Positions 40,315-49,605 are shown, counted from the stretch's first letter. The stretch is DNA of 64,000 bases from Halomonas dongshanensis (GCF_024790395.1 NZ_JAJISC010000002.1:124001-188000); one strand, 5' to 3'. The notes: generated from the sequence alone by a model not told the origin. A program made the numbers and translations.

Positions 40315-42501
40315 TTAGAATGAGTAGGTCAGCGTCGAGGTGATGCTACGCGGCAAGCCGTAAACACCGTAACCGCTCACGTAGGTGTAGTACTTTTCGT
40401 CGAAGAGGTTTCTGACGTTGACCTGCAGCGACAGCTCCGGCGTGAACTGGTAACGACCAAAGGCGTTGGCCAGGGTATAGCTGCCTTGCTCGTAGGTGTC
40501 GTTGCCGTTGGGACCACTAAGGCCGGTGGCAACGATGCCGCTTTGCCAGTTGACCCCGCCACCCAGCGTCAGGTTTTGCACCTGCGGCACGCGGTAGCTG
40601 GCGAACAGATTGAACAGCGAGCGCGGCTGGTTCAGGTTGAAGTCGTCGTCATCGGAGGTCGCGGTGAAGTGCGAGTAACCCACGGTCATGTCGAGATCTT
40701 GCGTCACGGCACCGCTCAGTTCGACTTCGAAGCCTTCGCTGACCAGTCCATCGATGCTTTCATAAACGGTCTGGGTTTGGCCTGGAAGCGAGGTCAGCGC
40801 TGAGGCGACGTTATCCTGCTCGATACGGAAGACCGAGAAGGAGCCGTTCAGCAAGCCGTCGAACCAGGCTGCCTTTACGCCGGTCTCGTAGTTCTTACCC
40901 TCTACCGGGTCGAGGTAGGCCCCGTTGATGTCCTGGTAGTTCTGCGGCTCGAAGATCTCGGTGTAGCTAGCAAAGGCCGAGTAGGTGTCGTTGAAGTCAT
41001 ACACCAAACCGCCGTAAGGCGTGACCTGGCTCTTGCTCTGGCGGTCGTAGCTTCTGAACTGGGTAAAGCCTGTCCAGTCGGTGTAGCGCGCGCCGACGAT
41101 CAGCGTCAGCGGGTCGGCCAGAGAGAAACGGCCAGCGGTGTAGAACGCCTTTTGCCGCGTGCTGGAGGCTTCCGACGGTGCGAAGGGCGCCCAACCTTCG
41201 TTGGGTGCGCTGCCATCCCAGTTGTTGAAGTCATCGACCTGGAAGCCATCGATGAAAGTGTTCTCGTAGTCGTTTTCCTGATCGCTGTAGTTGCCGCCCA
41301 CGACCAACTCGTGCTCACGGCCAAAGAGCGAGAACGGGCCCGAGGCTTGAACGTCGACGGCATCGACGGTCCGCTCGCCGCGGTTCCAGCCGGTGTAGAA
41401 GTAAACGCCGCTGCCGTCTACGCGATCAGGAAGGGTAGCTTCGTAGGGGTAGGCCAGCTTGCCATCCATATTGGTCTCTTCATGGGTCGCGGACACGCGC
41501 AGGCGCCAGTCATTGGCGAAGCGGTGTTCGAGATTGGCGAAGACCTTCTCGGACTCGAAGTCGTAGTAGGACCATTCGGGCGCCACGCTGAACGAGCGCG
41601 AGTAGTCGGTCGGTGTGCCGTCGCTGAACCACAGCGGCAGGCCGCCCCAGGTGGGCGAGGAGGTGTGGCTATCCTGATAGTCGAAGCCTACCGACAGGGT
41701 AGTCGCATCGCTCAAATCGGCGTCGATGACGGCGTAGCCGAAGTTACGACGTTTGTCCTGGCGATCAAGATGCGCACCGCCCTCTTCATAGCCGCCGATG
41801 AAGCGCGCCCGTACGTCGCCAGACGCGGTCAAGGGCGTAGTGATGTCGGCAGTCACGCCCTGCTGATCCCAACTACCCAGAGTACCGGCAACCGAGCCGG
41901 TAAACTCGCGGCTATCGGCGTGCTTACGCACGAAGTTGACCGAGGCGCCGGGGTTGCCCGAGCCGGTCACCAAGCCATTGGCGCCACGAATGACCTCGAC
42001 GCGATCGTAAATGGCGGTGTTGAGGCGGCCTTCGCCGAAGTACCAGCGGCCATCGCGGTTGAGGGTGGGAATACCGTCGTACTGGTAGCTATTGATACGA
42101 AAACCGCGCGAATTGAAGCTGACCCGCTCGCTATCGAGATGGCTTGCCGAAATACCGGTGGTATTAGTGAGCACCCCTTCGATGGTGTCGAGGTTTTGGT
42201 CACGAATGCGCTGCTCGGTGACGATGCTGATCGCTTGGGGTAGCTCGCGCTGGCTAAGCGTTAGTCCTGTACCCGCCGTCGTACTACGCCGGGTATAACC
42301 CACGTTCTCATACAAGTTGGTGCCGGTGACCGTGACGGTATCCAGCGTCTCGGCATTGCCGGTGGTATTTGCTTGAGCGAATGCGTCAGCCGAGGCAAAT
42401 AGGGCGCTGGAAACGAAGGCGCAGAGCGTCAGCCCCTTGAGCATTGGCATGGCAGCCGCGGGACGAGCCGCCGTGCGGCGAGAGAGAGGTAGCGTGTGCA
42501 T
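40315..42501 (-). CDS. TonB-dependent siderophore receptor
   Basis: Outer-membrane receptor of 728 residues. It has a long signal region ending FASADAFAQ, a plug domain (LDTVTVTGTNLYENVGYTRR, then IRDQNLDTIEGVLTNTTGISAS and VEVIRGANGLVTGSGNPGASVNFVRKH), and a 22-strand barrel ending in the aromatic residue SITSTLTYSF. It lacks the extra N-terminal signalling domain of FecA/FpvA-type receptors, so there is no sign of surface signalling. It imports a ferric siderophore for the ABC system downstream. I chose the ATG at 42501, preceded by AAGGG, over an upstream in-frame ATG at 42549. No convincing Fur box was seen upstream. Confidence 0.94.
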   Translation of the reverse strand: MHTLPLSRRTAARPAAAMPMLKGLTLCAFVSSALFASADAFAQANTTGNAETLDTVTVTGTNLYENVGYTRRSTTAGTGLTLSQRELPQAISIVTEQRIRDQNLDTIEGVLTNTTGISASHLDSERVSFNSRGFRINSYQYDGIPTLNRDGRWYFGEGRLNTAIYDRVEVIRGANGLVTGSGNPGASVNFVRKHADSREFTGSVAGTLGSWDQQGVTADITTPLTASGDVRARFIGGYEEGGAHLDRQDKRRNFGYAVIDADLSDATTLSVGFDYQDSHTSSPTWGGLPLWFSDGTPTDYSRSFSVAPEWSYYDFESEKVFANLEHRFANDWRLRVSATHEETNMDGKLAYPYEATLPDRVDGSGVYFYTGWNRGERTVDAVDVQASGPFSLFGREHELVVGGNYSDQENDYENTFIDGFQVDDFNNWDGSAPNEGWAPFAPSEASSTRQKAFYTAGRFSLADPLTLIVGARYTDWTGFTQFRSYDRQSKSQVTPYGGLVYDFNDTYSAFASYTEIFEPQNYQDINGAYLDPVEGKNYETGVKAAWFDGLLNGSFSVFRIEQDNVASALTSLPGQTQTVYESIDGLVSEGFEVELSGAVTQDLDMTVGYSHFTATSDDDDFNLNQPRSLFNLFASYRVPQVQNLTLGGGVNWQSGIVATGLSGPNGNDTYEQGSYTLANAFGRYQFTPELSLQVNVRNLFDEKYYTYVSGYGVYGLPRSITSTLTYSF

Positions 42502-42846
42502 AGAAACCCTTGCGATGCGCTCGTGGCGCTTATAAGTCGTTATGGGCACGACGTGTTTATGACGGATCGTACCTATAAACAGTCAGTGCAGAGGAATTGG
42601 CCCTGCGATCCTATGGAAACGTCTGACAAATGTAAATGCGCTTGAGAAATCTTATTGTTCTTTTTTGTTAATCCATTATGTCTATCCATGTAAGCCACTG
42701 ATCCTTATCGAACTCACGCAAAGTCAAAAGAGTACCCGGCGTCGTTTTGTTCCAAATTGATATGTTATTACGTTATATTTCGACGCCGATGTACGTGGGT
42801 GCGGTAGCGGCTTTGATAACGACTAAAAATCTGGGATCGAACGATA
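42502..42846. other. 345-bp divergent promoter region between two TonB receptor genes
   Basis: This gap serves two divergent TonB receptor operons. The only clear element is the Zur-like box at 42760-42782 near the plus-strand receptor. The left part, toward the siderophore receptor, contains AT-rich stretches but no convincing Fur box. No riboswitch or RNA gene was recognised. Confidence 0.6.
42760..42782. promoter_or_regulatory. Zur-type operator upstream of the TonB/CobN operon
   Basis: On the minus strand, the site starts GAAAT and ends AATAACATATC. Compared with the 23-bp gammaproteobacterial Zur consensus as I remember it, I count 16 of 22 defined positions matching, with one half nearly perfect and the other degenerate. 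It lies 64 bases upstream of the receptor start codon, a suitable place for a repressor. The presence of zur and another box in this window supports it. Confidence 0.65.
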
Positions 42847-44805
42847 ATGAAGATAAAACGTAATGTTGCCCTTGTCTGTTTAGCGGCAGGGGTGCCGGGG
42901 GGAATGGTGTGGGCGCAGGCGGTTGGGGAAGTATCGGTGCCGCGTGAGCAGGCGCTTTCGCGCGTGGTGGTCACGGCTACGGCGTCCGAGCGCGACGTTG
43001 CCGATGCGCCCGCCAGCGTTACAGTGATCGACGGCGACGAGCTGCGCCGCCGTCCCGTCAACGACTTGGCTGATGCTCTGCGCGGTGCCGTGGGAGTGGA
43101 TATTGGCAGCGTCGGTTTGGGGCGTGAGGGGATATCGATTCGGGGTATGAACGCCGAACATACGCTGGTGTTGGTCGACGGCCAGCGCATCAACTCGTCG
43201 GCATCCGCCATCGCCCACTCCGACTTCGAGCTTGGCTGGGTGCCGACCGAAGCGATCGAGCGCATCGAGGTCGTGCGCGGGCCCATGTCGTCGCTGTATG
43301 GTTCCGAAGCGTTGGGCGGCGTGGTCAACATCATCACCCGCGCGGCGACCGATGAGTGGCAGGGCTCGGCATCGAGCTACGCCCTCATCAACGACCACGG
43401 GCTCGATGGGGATGCCTACAAGAGCGGTTTCTACGTCGGCGGCCCGCTCGTGCCGGGAACGCTTGGATTCAACGCCTGGGGCGAGTATCGCCATCGCGAT
43501 GCGCTGCAAGATGCCGAGAATCCGGCGCTCACTGCACTCGACGATCAGCGCGCCACCAGCGGCCACATCGGCCTGAGCTGGACGCCCGACGATGCCCAGC
43601 GTATCGACGTCGCCGTGGATGCGGGTAATGAAACTCAAGAGGGCGTTCGCGGTGGCACACGCGGGCTCTCCTACGCCTCCGATAACGATGTACAGCGGCG
43701 GCGCTATTCGGCGGCTCACTATGGCGATTGGGCTTGGGGCGATAGCCAAGTGCGGCTCTATCGCAGCACGCTCGACCGCGATGCCTGGCGCAGCGACGGC
43801 GGTGATACCACGAGCCCCAATCGCTTCGTCGATACCGTGTTGGATGGCCAGATAGACTTTCTCGCAGGCGAGATCCATGCGTTGACGCTGGGCGCCGAGG
43901 CGCGGCGTGAAAGCCTGGAAGATCCCAATATCAATGCCCGAGGTAAGCAGTCGCAGTCGCATTACGCGCTGTTCGGTCAGGATGAGATCTACTTCAACGA
44001 GCAGTGGGAGCTGGTGCTGGGCAGCCGCCTCGATCACCACGACGACTTTGGCTACGAGGTGAGCCCGCGCGCCTACGTGCTCTATCGCCCCAGCGATGCG
44101 CTCACGCTGCGAGCTGGAGGCGGGCGCGGTTTCAAGGCGCCTACCTTAAAGCAGCTTTCACCCGAGTTCGAATCGCGCGCAGCCATGGGTGGGCGCGGCA
44201 TCATTCGCGGCAATCCCGATCTCGAGCCAGAAACCAATCAGTCCTTCGAGCTTGGCGCGGCGTTCGAGCAGGGGCGCTGGTCGGCGGGTGCGACGGTGTT
44301 CCACAACGACGTGCGTAACCTAATCGAGACGGTGCGCCAGCCGACTTGCTATGAGCCCGGCCGCGTTTGCCTGGCTTACGACAACGTGGCGCGTGCTCGC
44401 CTTCAAGGTCTTGAGCTGACGGCGGGCGTCGCGCTGAGCGAGCAGTGGCAGCTATCGGCCAACTATACCTATCTGGATGCCGAGGACCGTACTACGGGCG
44501 AGCGCCTGGCAGATCGGTCGCGCCATCGCGCCAACGCCGCCTTGGCGTGGTCCCCTGCTGCGCCCTTCACCACGCGCATGGAGGTGGAGTACATCGGCAC
44601 CCAATACCGCTCGGACAGCGAAGATGATCGCCCCGAGTACGCGCTGTGGCACTGGTATGCCGACTATGACCTGACGGCTAACGTCAGCCTGCAGGCCGGG
44701 ATTGAGAACCTGGGCGACGAGCGTTTGGCCAACGACGAGGCGAGCGTCTACGAGCGAGCGGACGAAGGGCGGCGCTACTTTGCCGGTGTCACGGTGCGCT
44801 TCTGA
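42847..44805 (+). CDS. TonB-dependent receptor (CirA/BtuB-like) of the CobN operon
   Basis: Outer-membrane receptor of 652 residues with a signal peptide (about 1-25, ending VWAQA). The TonB-box area and plug show SRVVVTATASERDVADAPASVTVIDGDEL, then GISIRGMNAEHTLVLVDGQRINSS and IEVVRGPMSSLYGSEALGGVVNIITR. The barrel ends YFAGVTVRF. Its size and plug fit the CirA/FepA/BtuB group, for catecholate, vitamin B12-like or metallophore ligands. Its TGA overlaps the start of the CobN-like gene by one base (TGATG). A Zur-like box upstream and the resemblance in gene order to the zinc-responsive P. aeruginosa PA1922-PA1925 locus suggest a zinc-linked ligand. Confidence 0.92.
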   Translation: MKIKRNVALVCLAAGVPGGMVWAQAVGEVSVPREQALSRVVVTATASERDVADAPASVTVIDGDELRRRPVNDLADALRGAVGVDIGSVGLGREGISIRGMNAEHTLVLVDGQRINSSASAIAHSDFELGWVPTEAIERIEVVRGPMSSLYGSEALGGVVNIITRAATDEWQGSASSYALINDHGLDGDAYKSGFYVGGPLVPGTLGFNAWGEYRHRDALQDAENPALTALDDQRATSGHIGLSWTPDDAQRIDVAVDAGNETQEGVRGGTRGLSYASDNDVQRRRYSAAHYGDWAWGDSQVRLYRSTLDRDAWRSDGGDTTSPNRFVDTVLDGQIDFLAGEIHALTLGAEARRESLEDPNINARGKQSQSHYALFGQDEIYFNEQWELVLGSRLDHHDDFGYEVSPRAYVLYRPSDALTLRAGGGRGFKAPTLKQLSPEFESRAAMGGRGIIRGNPDLEPETNQSFELGAAFEQGRWSAGATVFHNDVRNLIETVRQPTCYEPGRVCLAYDNVARARLQGLELTAGVALSEQWQLSANYTYLDAEDRTTGERLADRSRHRANAALAWSPAAPFTTRMEVEYIGTQYRSDSEDDRPEYALWHWYADYDLTANVSLQAGIENLGDERLANDEASVYERADEGRRYFAGVTVRF

Positions 44806-47800
44806 TGGTCAAGGCGTGGTGCTACCGGGGTGCCCTGCGCGCCCAACGCTTATTGCGTCTGGTGCCACTAATGGCGCTTTGGCTAGCGGTCCTTTATGCA
44901 AGCGTGCAGGCGGCGGCTGCCTGGGCGCAAGCGTCTGAATCCTGGCGCATCGTCGTGCTCCACACCGATTTCGTCACGCGCGAGAAGTTCGAGCGGCTGG
45001 CGCTAATCGCCGCTGAAGCCAATGTCGTACTCGACCATTTGAGCGTCGAGTCGGCGTCACTGCCAGCGCTGGAGGCAGCACTGGCGTCGGCGTCGTTGGT
45101 GGTCGCTGATACCCCGCGCCCCAATGATCGCGCGACCGTGGAGCAGCGTTTGGCGGCGCTTCCAGACGCCATGAGCGCGCCGCTGTTGAGCGTAGGCGGC
45201 GGGCGCCCTGCCTGGGAGCGCCTATCGCCTCACTACGCAGGCCCGCTGGCCGCGCTGTACGCCGCCGGAGGCGAGGCTAACTTTCGCCGCTTCTTTTCTC
45301 TGACGGCAGCGGTACAGACCTCCTCACCGCCAGCGCCTGAACTGCTGGCGCCGCCTGACACGCTGCCCGCGACCGGGATGTACCATCCCGCTGCCGATGC
45401 GCTATTTAGCGATGTCGAGGAGTATTTGGCATGGCAAGGCCACCCGCCAGACGATGGGGCTGGCCGGGTGGCGTTTTTCGTCCATCAGGGAATGATCAGT
45501 AGCATGGCCACCGACGAGATCGATACGCTGGTGGCGCGCGTCGAGGCGGCGGGGCTCGTGCCCATCGTCTTCTGGCTGGGAGAGAATGTCCAGGAAGGCA
45601 TGGCCGAGGTCCTGGCGGCCGCGAATATCGACGTGCTGGTCAATCTTTCGCATATGCAAAATGGTACCGAGCGCCAGCGCGATTTTCTCGCGCTCGACGT
45701 GCCCGTCATTCAGACCCTGCGCTTTCGTGAGGGAGAGGCGGACGACTGGCTCGATGCGCCCAGCGGCGTTGCCCCGCGTACCACGGCGGTGTTTCTCGCC
45801 GCGCCGGAGGTGTGGGGCATCAGCGATCCTATCGTGCTCTCTGCCGTGGAAGCTGGCCGCGAAGTGCTGCTACCCGCGCAGGTCGATGCCTTGATCGGTA
45901 AGCTGCAGCATCTTGTGGCACTGCGTCACCTGCCCGCCGAAGACAAACGCTTGGCGCTGCTGTTTTGGAATCATCCGGCGGGAGAGAAGAACCTGGGGGC
46001 CTCCAACCTCAACGTGCCGCGCAGCGTGCTATCGATTCGCCAAGCGCTGGCGTCGGCGGGCTATCGTATGGGCGAGGAGGTCGACGAGGAGACGCTCATC
46101 GCCACTAGCCAGCGCTTGCTCAGCGGTTTCTATAACGCAGTGGCGCTGGATGACTTGATCGCCGATGACTTGGTCGGGCTTTATCCCTTGGCCGACTATC
46201 AGCGCTGGCTTCAGACGCTGCCAGCCGCTCAGCAGGCGGCGATGCGCGAGATGGGCGGCGCGCCCGAGTATCACCGCATGCTGCGTCAAATCGATGGTGA
46301 GCGCTATTTCGTCATACCGCGCTGGCAGTTGGGCAATCTATTGATCATGCCGCAGCCGCCGCGCCATGTGGATGCCCAGGCGCACTACCACGATACTGCT
46401 ATGCCGCCGGATCACGCCTATATGGCGTCTTATCTCTATCTCCAGCAGGTCTACGCAGCCCAGGCATTGATCCACCTGGGCACCCACGGTACTCAGGAGT
46501 GGCTGCCGGGTAAGGATCGCGGTCTGGCTGCCCACGACTACCCTTGGCTCGCGGTGGGTGATATTCCGGTGTTTTACCCCTATATCCAGGACAACGTCGG
46601 CGAAGCCATTCAGGCCAAGCGGCGCGGCCGCGCGGTGACGGTCAGCCACCAAACGCCATCTTTTGCCCCCGCAGGGCTCTATGACCAGCTGCGCGATATG
46701 CACCAACGCATCCACGAGTACCAGCAGCTCGATGAAGGGAGCGTCAAGGCGCGGGTCGCAAACGAGATCATTCAGGCGGCGAGGGAGAGCCACCTAAGTG
46801 ACGACCTGGGGTGGAGCGCGGCGCGCATCGACGCGGATTTCGATACCTTCCTCGGCGAGCTGCACGACCACCTTCACGAGCTTGCCAGGGTCGCGATGCC
46901 GCTTGGCCTGCATACCTTCGGCCAGCCTGCCGCCCCGGAGCACCGCATCACCACGATCATGCAGCAGCTGGGGGAGCCGCTCTACGCTGCACTTGGCATT
47001 GCGCGCGACGAACTCTACGCAGGCGACGCCGAGTCCTTGCCCGATAACCCGGCCTATCAGGCGGTCGAACGGATGCTCGATGACGCCGCGGCGCTGCCCG
47101 AAACGCTCGAAGCGCTGGCCCCTCAGGCGCGCGAGTACGCCCAGCGCTTGAGCGATACGCAGGAGAACGAGGCGCTTCTGGCAGGGCTTGCCGGGCGTTT
47201 CGTCGCGCCCGGCGCCGGGGGCGACCCCATTCGCAACCCCGAGGCGGCGAGCGGGCGTAACCTATACGCCTTCGAGGCCGACAAGCTCCCCACCCAGGCC
47301 GCCTACGCCGCCGGTGAGCAGGCGTTCGATCAGCTGGTCGACGCGTTTCGAGCCGAGCACGCTGGGGAGTGGCCGCAGAAGCTGGCGTTCAGCCTCTGGT
47401 CTTCGGAGGCGATTCGCCATTTGGGATTGAGCGAGTCGCAAATTCTCCATGCGCTGGGGCTCAAGCCGGTATGGGATGCAAGCGGCCGCGTCACCGCTCT
47501 CGAGATCATCCCCCGCGAAGAATTGGGTCGACCGCGCGTCGACGTGGTGATTCAGGTCACCGGGGTCTATCGCGACCAGTTCGATAGCTTCATGCGCCTG
47601 CTGGATGATGCCATGGAGCGTTTGGCGCAGTTGGACGAGCCAGACAATCCCATCGCCGCCAATACCCAGCGCATTACCCACGCGCTCGAAGCGCAGGGCC
47701 TGGCAGCTGATGAGGCGAGACGCCTAGCCGAGCGGCGCCTTTTCAGTAACGCGCCCGGCGCTTATGGCACCGGCGTGACCGAGATGGCGTTGCGCTCCAC

Positions 47801-48755
47801 CGAGTGGGACGACGATGGCGTGCTGGCCGAGCAGTTTTTGACCAGCAGCCGCTACGCTTATGGCGCCCAGGGGTGGGGCGAAACCCCGGCTGAGGCCAAC
47901 CTGCTGGCCGAGCAGCTACGTGGAACGCAGGCCGCGATCATGTCGCGCTCCTCCAACGTGCACGGCGTGCTCTCCACCGATCACCCCTTCGAGTTTCTCG
48001 GCGGGCTCTCTGCGGCCATACGCCATCTGGATGGCGCCGCGCCGCAGCTTTTGATCACCGACGCGCGTGAGGGCGTCACGACCACGGGGCTTGCGCGCTT
48101 TTTGAGCGACGAGATGCGAGCGCGCTATCTCAACCCGCAGTGGATCGGTGCCATGCAGGCCGAGGGCTACGCGGGCACGCTCGAGGTGCTCGATGCCACC
48201 AACAACCTCTTTGGCTGGCAGGTGATGGACCCCTCCACCGTGCGCGATGACCAGTGGCAGGCGCTGTTCGATACCTACGTCAACGATACCCGCGAGCTGG
48301 GTACCAACGAGTGGTTCGAGACGCATAACCCAACCGCTCAGGCGCAGGTGCTCGAACGGATGGCCGAAGCGATTCGCAAGGGCTACTGGGAGGCCTCCGA
48401 GCAGACCCAGCAGGCATTGGCCGAGCGCTTTGAAACGCTGGAAAGCGAGTTCGATGTGGCGACGGGGGCTGCCGTCACGCGTGAGTTCATCGCCGAACTG
48501 GCGCAAGGCTTTGGCCTGCACGCAAGCGAGCCTGCCCCCTTTGAAGCGAACGCAGCGCCCGCTGAGCCCAGCGCCGCGCGTGCTGACGCTTCGCAGACCG
48601 TGGAGGGCCAGGTGCTCGAAGCCGTCGAGGTCGGCCAGCAAGAAGACGATGCGCGCCGCTGGTGGGCCATGGCGCTCATGCTGGCGCTAGTGTTGCTGGG
48701 TAGCGCCTGGCAGGCCGTCATCCCCCTTCGTCGACCCGAACGGGCGCGTGACTAA
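44805..48755 (+). CDS. Exported CobN-like protein (cobaltochelatase large-subunit family)
   Basis: Protein of 1316 residues with the CobN/BchH fold, the large subunit of metal chelatases that insert cobalt or magnesium into tetrapyrroles. CobN-type stretches include AALIHLGTHGTQEWLPGKDRGL near residue 555, NLYAFEADKLPTQAAYAAG near 820, and SSNVHGVLSTDHPFEFLGGLSAAIRHLDG near 1045. Unlike cytoplasmic CobN, it begins with a signal-like segment (about 15-40, ending AWAQA) and ends with a hydrophobic helix (about 1286-1306) plus RRPERARD, so it is probably periplasmic and anchored to the inner membrane. There are no cobalamin genes, CobS or CobT nearby. The role is unknown; metal or metallophore handling after TonB import is the best guess. 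Confidence 0.88.
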   Translation: MVKAWCYRGALRAQRLLRLVPLMALWLAVLYASVQAAAAWAQASESWRIVVLHTDFVTREKFERLALIAAEANVVLDHLSVESASLPALEAALASASLVVADTPRPNDRATVEQRLAALPDAMSAPLLSVGGGRPAWERLSPHYAGPLAALYAAGGEANFRRFFSLTAAVQTSSPPAPELLAPPDTLPATGMYHPAADALFSDVEEYLAWQGHPPDDGAGRVAFFVHQGMISSMATDEIDTLVARVEAAGLVPIVFWLGENVQEGMAEVLAAANIDVLVNLSHMQNGTERQRDFLALDVPVIQTLRFREGEADDWLDAPSGVAPRTTAVFLAAPEVWGISDPIVLSAVEAGREVLLPAQVDALIGKLQHLVALRHLPAEDKRLALLFWNHPAGEKNLGASNLNVPRSVLSIRQALASAGYRMGEEVDEETLIATSQRLLSGFYNAVALDDLIADDLVGLYPLADYQRWLQTLPAAQQAAMREMGGAPEYHRMLRQIDGERYFVIPRWQLGNLLIMPQPPRHVDAQAHYHDTAMPPDHAYMASYLYLQQVYAAQALIHLGTHGTQEWLPGKDRGLAAHDYPWLAVGDIPVFYPYIQDNVGEAIQAKRRGRAVTVSHQTPSFAPAGLYDQLRDMHQRIHEYQQLDEGSVKARVANEIIQAARESHLSDDLGWSAARIDADFDTFLGELHDHLHELARVAMPLGLHTFGQPAAPEHRITTIMQQLGEPLYAALGIARDELYAGDAESLPDNPAYQAVERMLDDAAALPETLEALAPQAREYAQRLSDTQENEALLAGLAGRFVAPGAGGDPIRNPEAASGRNLYAFEADKLPTQAAYAAGEQAFDQLVDAFRAEHAGEWPQKLAFSLWSSEAIRHLGLSESQILHALGLKPVWDASGRVTALEIIPREELGRPRVDVVIQVTGVYRDQFDSFMRLLDDAMERLAQLDEPDNPIAANTQRITHALEAQGLAADEARRLAERRLFSNAPGAYGTGVTEMALRSTEWDDDGVLAEQFLTSSRYAYGAQGWGETPAEANLLAEQLRGTQAAIMSRSSNVHGVLSTDHPFEFLGGLSAAIRHLDGAAPQLLITDAREGVTTTGLARFLSDEMRARYLNPQWIGAMQAEGYAGTLEVLDATNNLFGWQVMDPSTVRDDQWQALFDTYVNDTRELGTNEWFETHNPTAQAQVLERMAEAIRKGYWEASEQTQQALAERFETLESEFDVATGAAVTREFIAELAQGFGLHASEPAPFEANAAPAEPSAARADASQTVEGQVLEAVEVGQQEDDARRWWAMALMLALVLLGSAWQAVIPLRRPERARD

Positions 48756-48775
48756 TTCATCGATAAGAGCTTTGT

Positions 48776-49303
48776 ATGCCGCTGCTAAGTGATATGGAAA
48801 CCTTGTTGTACGACGCCTCGCGCGTCTTTCTCGGGCCGGTGTGGCTGCTGATCGTCGCGGCGCTGGCCTACGCGCTGGTCATGCTCGGCGCCTTTGTGGT
48901 CGAGTCCTGTCAGCGCCGCTTGGGCGTTTCGCCGCGCGCGCTTCGGCGTTATTGCGAACGCTGCTGTGAACAAAGCACCGAGCAAAACGCTGCAACGGCG
49001 TGGGTGGCCAGCGACGATCTGGAGCTTTGGATCATGCGTCGGCTCGAATGGCTGCGCATCGTATCGCGCACAGCTCCCATGCTTGGCTTGATCGCGACCA
49101 TGATCCCCATGGGACCGGCGCTTCTAGCCTTAGGCGCCAACGATGCAGCCGCCGTGGGCGCCAACATGGTGGCGGCCTTTTCGGCGGTGATTTTGGCGCT
49201 GCTGGCCGCTAGCATCTGCTACTTCATCCTGACCGTGCGCCGCCGCTGGTTGCTGCAGGAGCTGCGCGACATCGAGCGTGAGCGTTCACGGGAGGTCGTG
49301 TAA
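48776..49303 (+). CDS. MotA/TolQ/ExbB-like proton channel protein
   Basis: Inner-membrane protein of 175 residues with three hydrophobic segments (about 18-43, 98-120 and 128-155). RTAPMLGLIATMIPMGPALLAL and AFSAVILALLAASICYFI match the two pore helices of ExbB/TolQ/MotA. Such proteins conduct protons with a partner carrying a membrane Asp, here probably DUF2149, which follows with a one-base overlap. It would power movement or unloading in the CobN-containing system. It is shorter than canonical ExbB (about 240 residues). Confidence 0.88.
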   Translation: MPLLSDMETLLYDASRVFLGPVWLLIVAALAYALVMLGAFVVESCQRRLGVSPRALRRYCERCCEQSTEQNAATAWVASDDLELWIMRRLEWLRIVSRTAPMLGLIATMIPMGPALLALGANDAAAVGANMVAAFSAVILALLAASICYFILTVRRRWLLQELRDIERERSREVV

Positions 49304-49605
49304 TGCGCTTTCTCGATGAAGAGGACAACGACCCCATGCTCTCGGTCGTCAACTTGATCGATCTGTTTTTGGTCATCATCGGCGTCTTGATGGTGGTGAT
49401 TGCCCAAAACCCGCTCAACCCGTTTTCCCAGGAGCAGGTGGTGGTGATCGAAAATCCCGGCGAAGAGGACATGCGCATCACCATCAAGGAGGGCCAGGAG
49501 CTTACCCGCTACGAAGCCAGCGGTGAGGTCGGCCAAGGGCAGGGTGCACGCGCCGGGGTTACCTACCGCATGGACGACGGGCGGATGATCTACGTGCCGG
49601 AGTAG
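49303..49605 (+). CDS. DUF2149 protein, probable ExbD-like partner
   Basis: Protein of 100 residues with one N-terminal membrane helix (about 15-35). The helix reads SVVNLIDLFLVIIGVLMVV, which lines up with the ExbD helix around its essential Asp25 (FIDVMLVLLIIFMV), placing Asp20 here at the same spot. A short periplasmic domain follows (VVVIENPGEEDMRITIKEGQ). DUF2149 has no assigned function. The position directly after the ExbB-like gene, overlapping by one base, supports an ExbD-like stator role. It ends the four-gene operon. Confidence 0.85.
   Translation: MRFLDEEDNDPMLSVVNLIDLFLVIIGVLMVVIAQNPLNPFSQEQVVVIENPGEEDMRITIKEGQELTRYEASGEVGQGQGARAGVTYRMDDGRMIYVPE

Noticed and set aside
41152..42243. 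A 363-codon plus-strand frame opposite the siderophore receptor gene
   Set aside because: The minus strand encodes a complete receptor. The opposing frame resembles nothing and has no ribosome site.
42620..42660. AT-rich stretch upstream of the siderophore receptor as a Fur box
   Set aside because: It does not match the GATAAT hexamer arrangement beyond what AT-rich sequence gives by chance, although iron control is expected.
42694..42700. GCCACTG, a possible piece of a B12 riboswitch before the CobN operon
   Set aside because: Only this short string is present. The conserved B12 box and other core elements are absent, and the site is about 150 bases from the gene.
42880..44040. A 386-codon minus-strand frame opposite the TonB receptor gene
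   Set aside because: The plus strand encodes a full TonB receptor with signal peptide, plug and terminal Phe. The antisense product has no recognisable domain.
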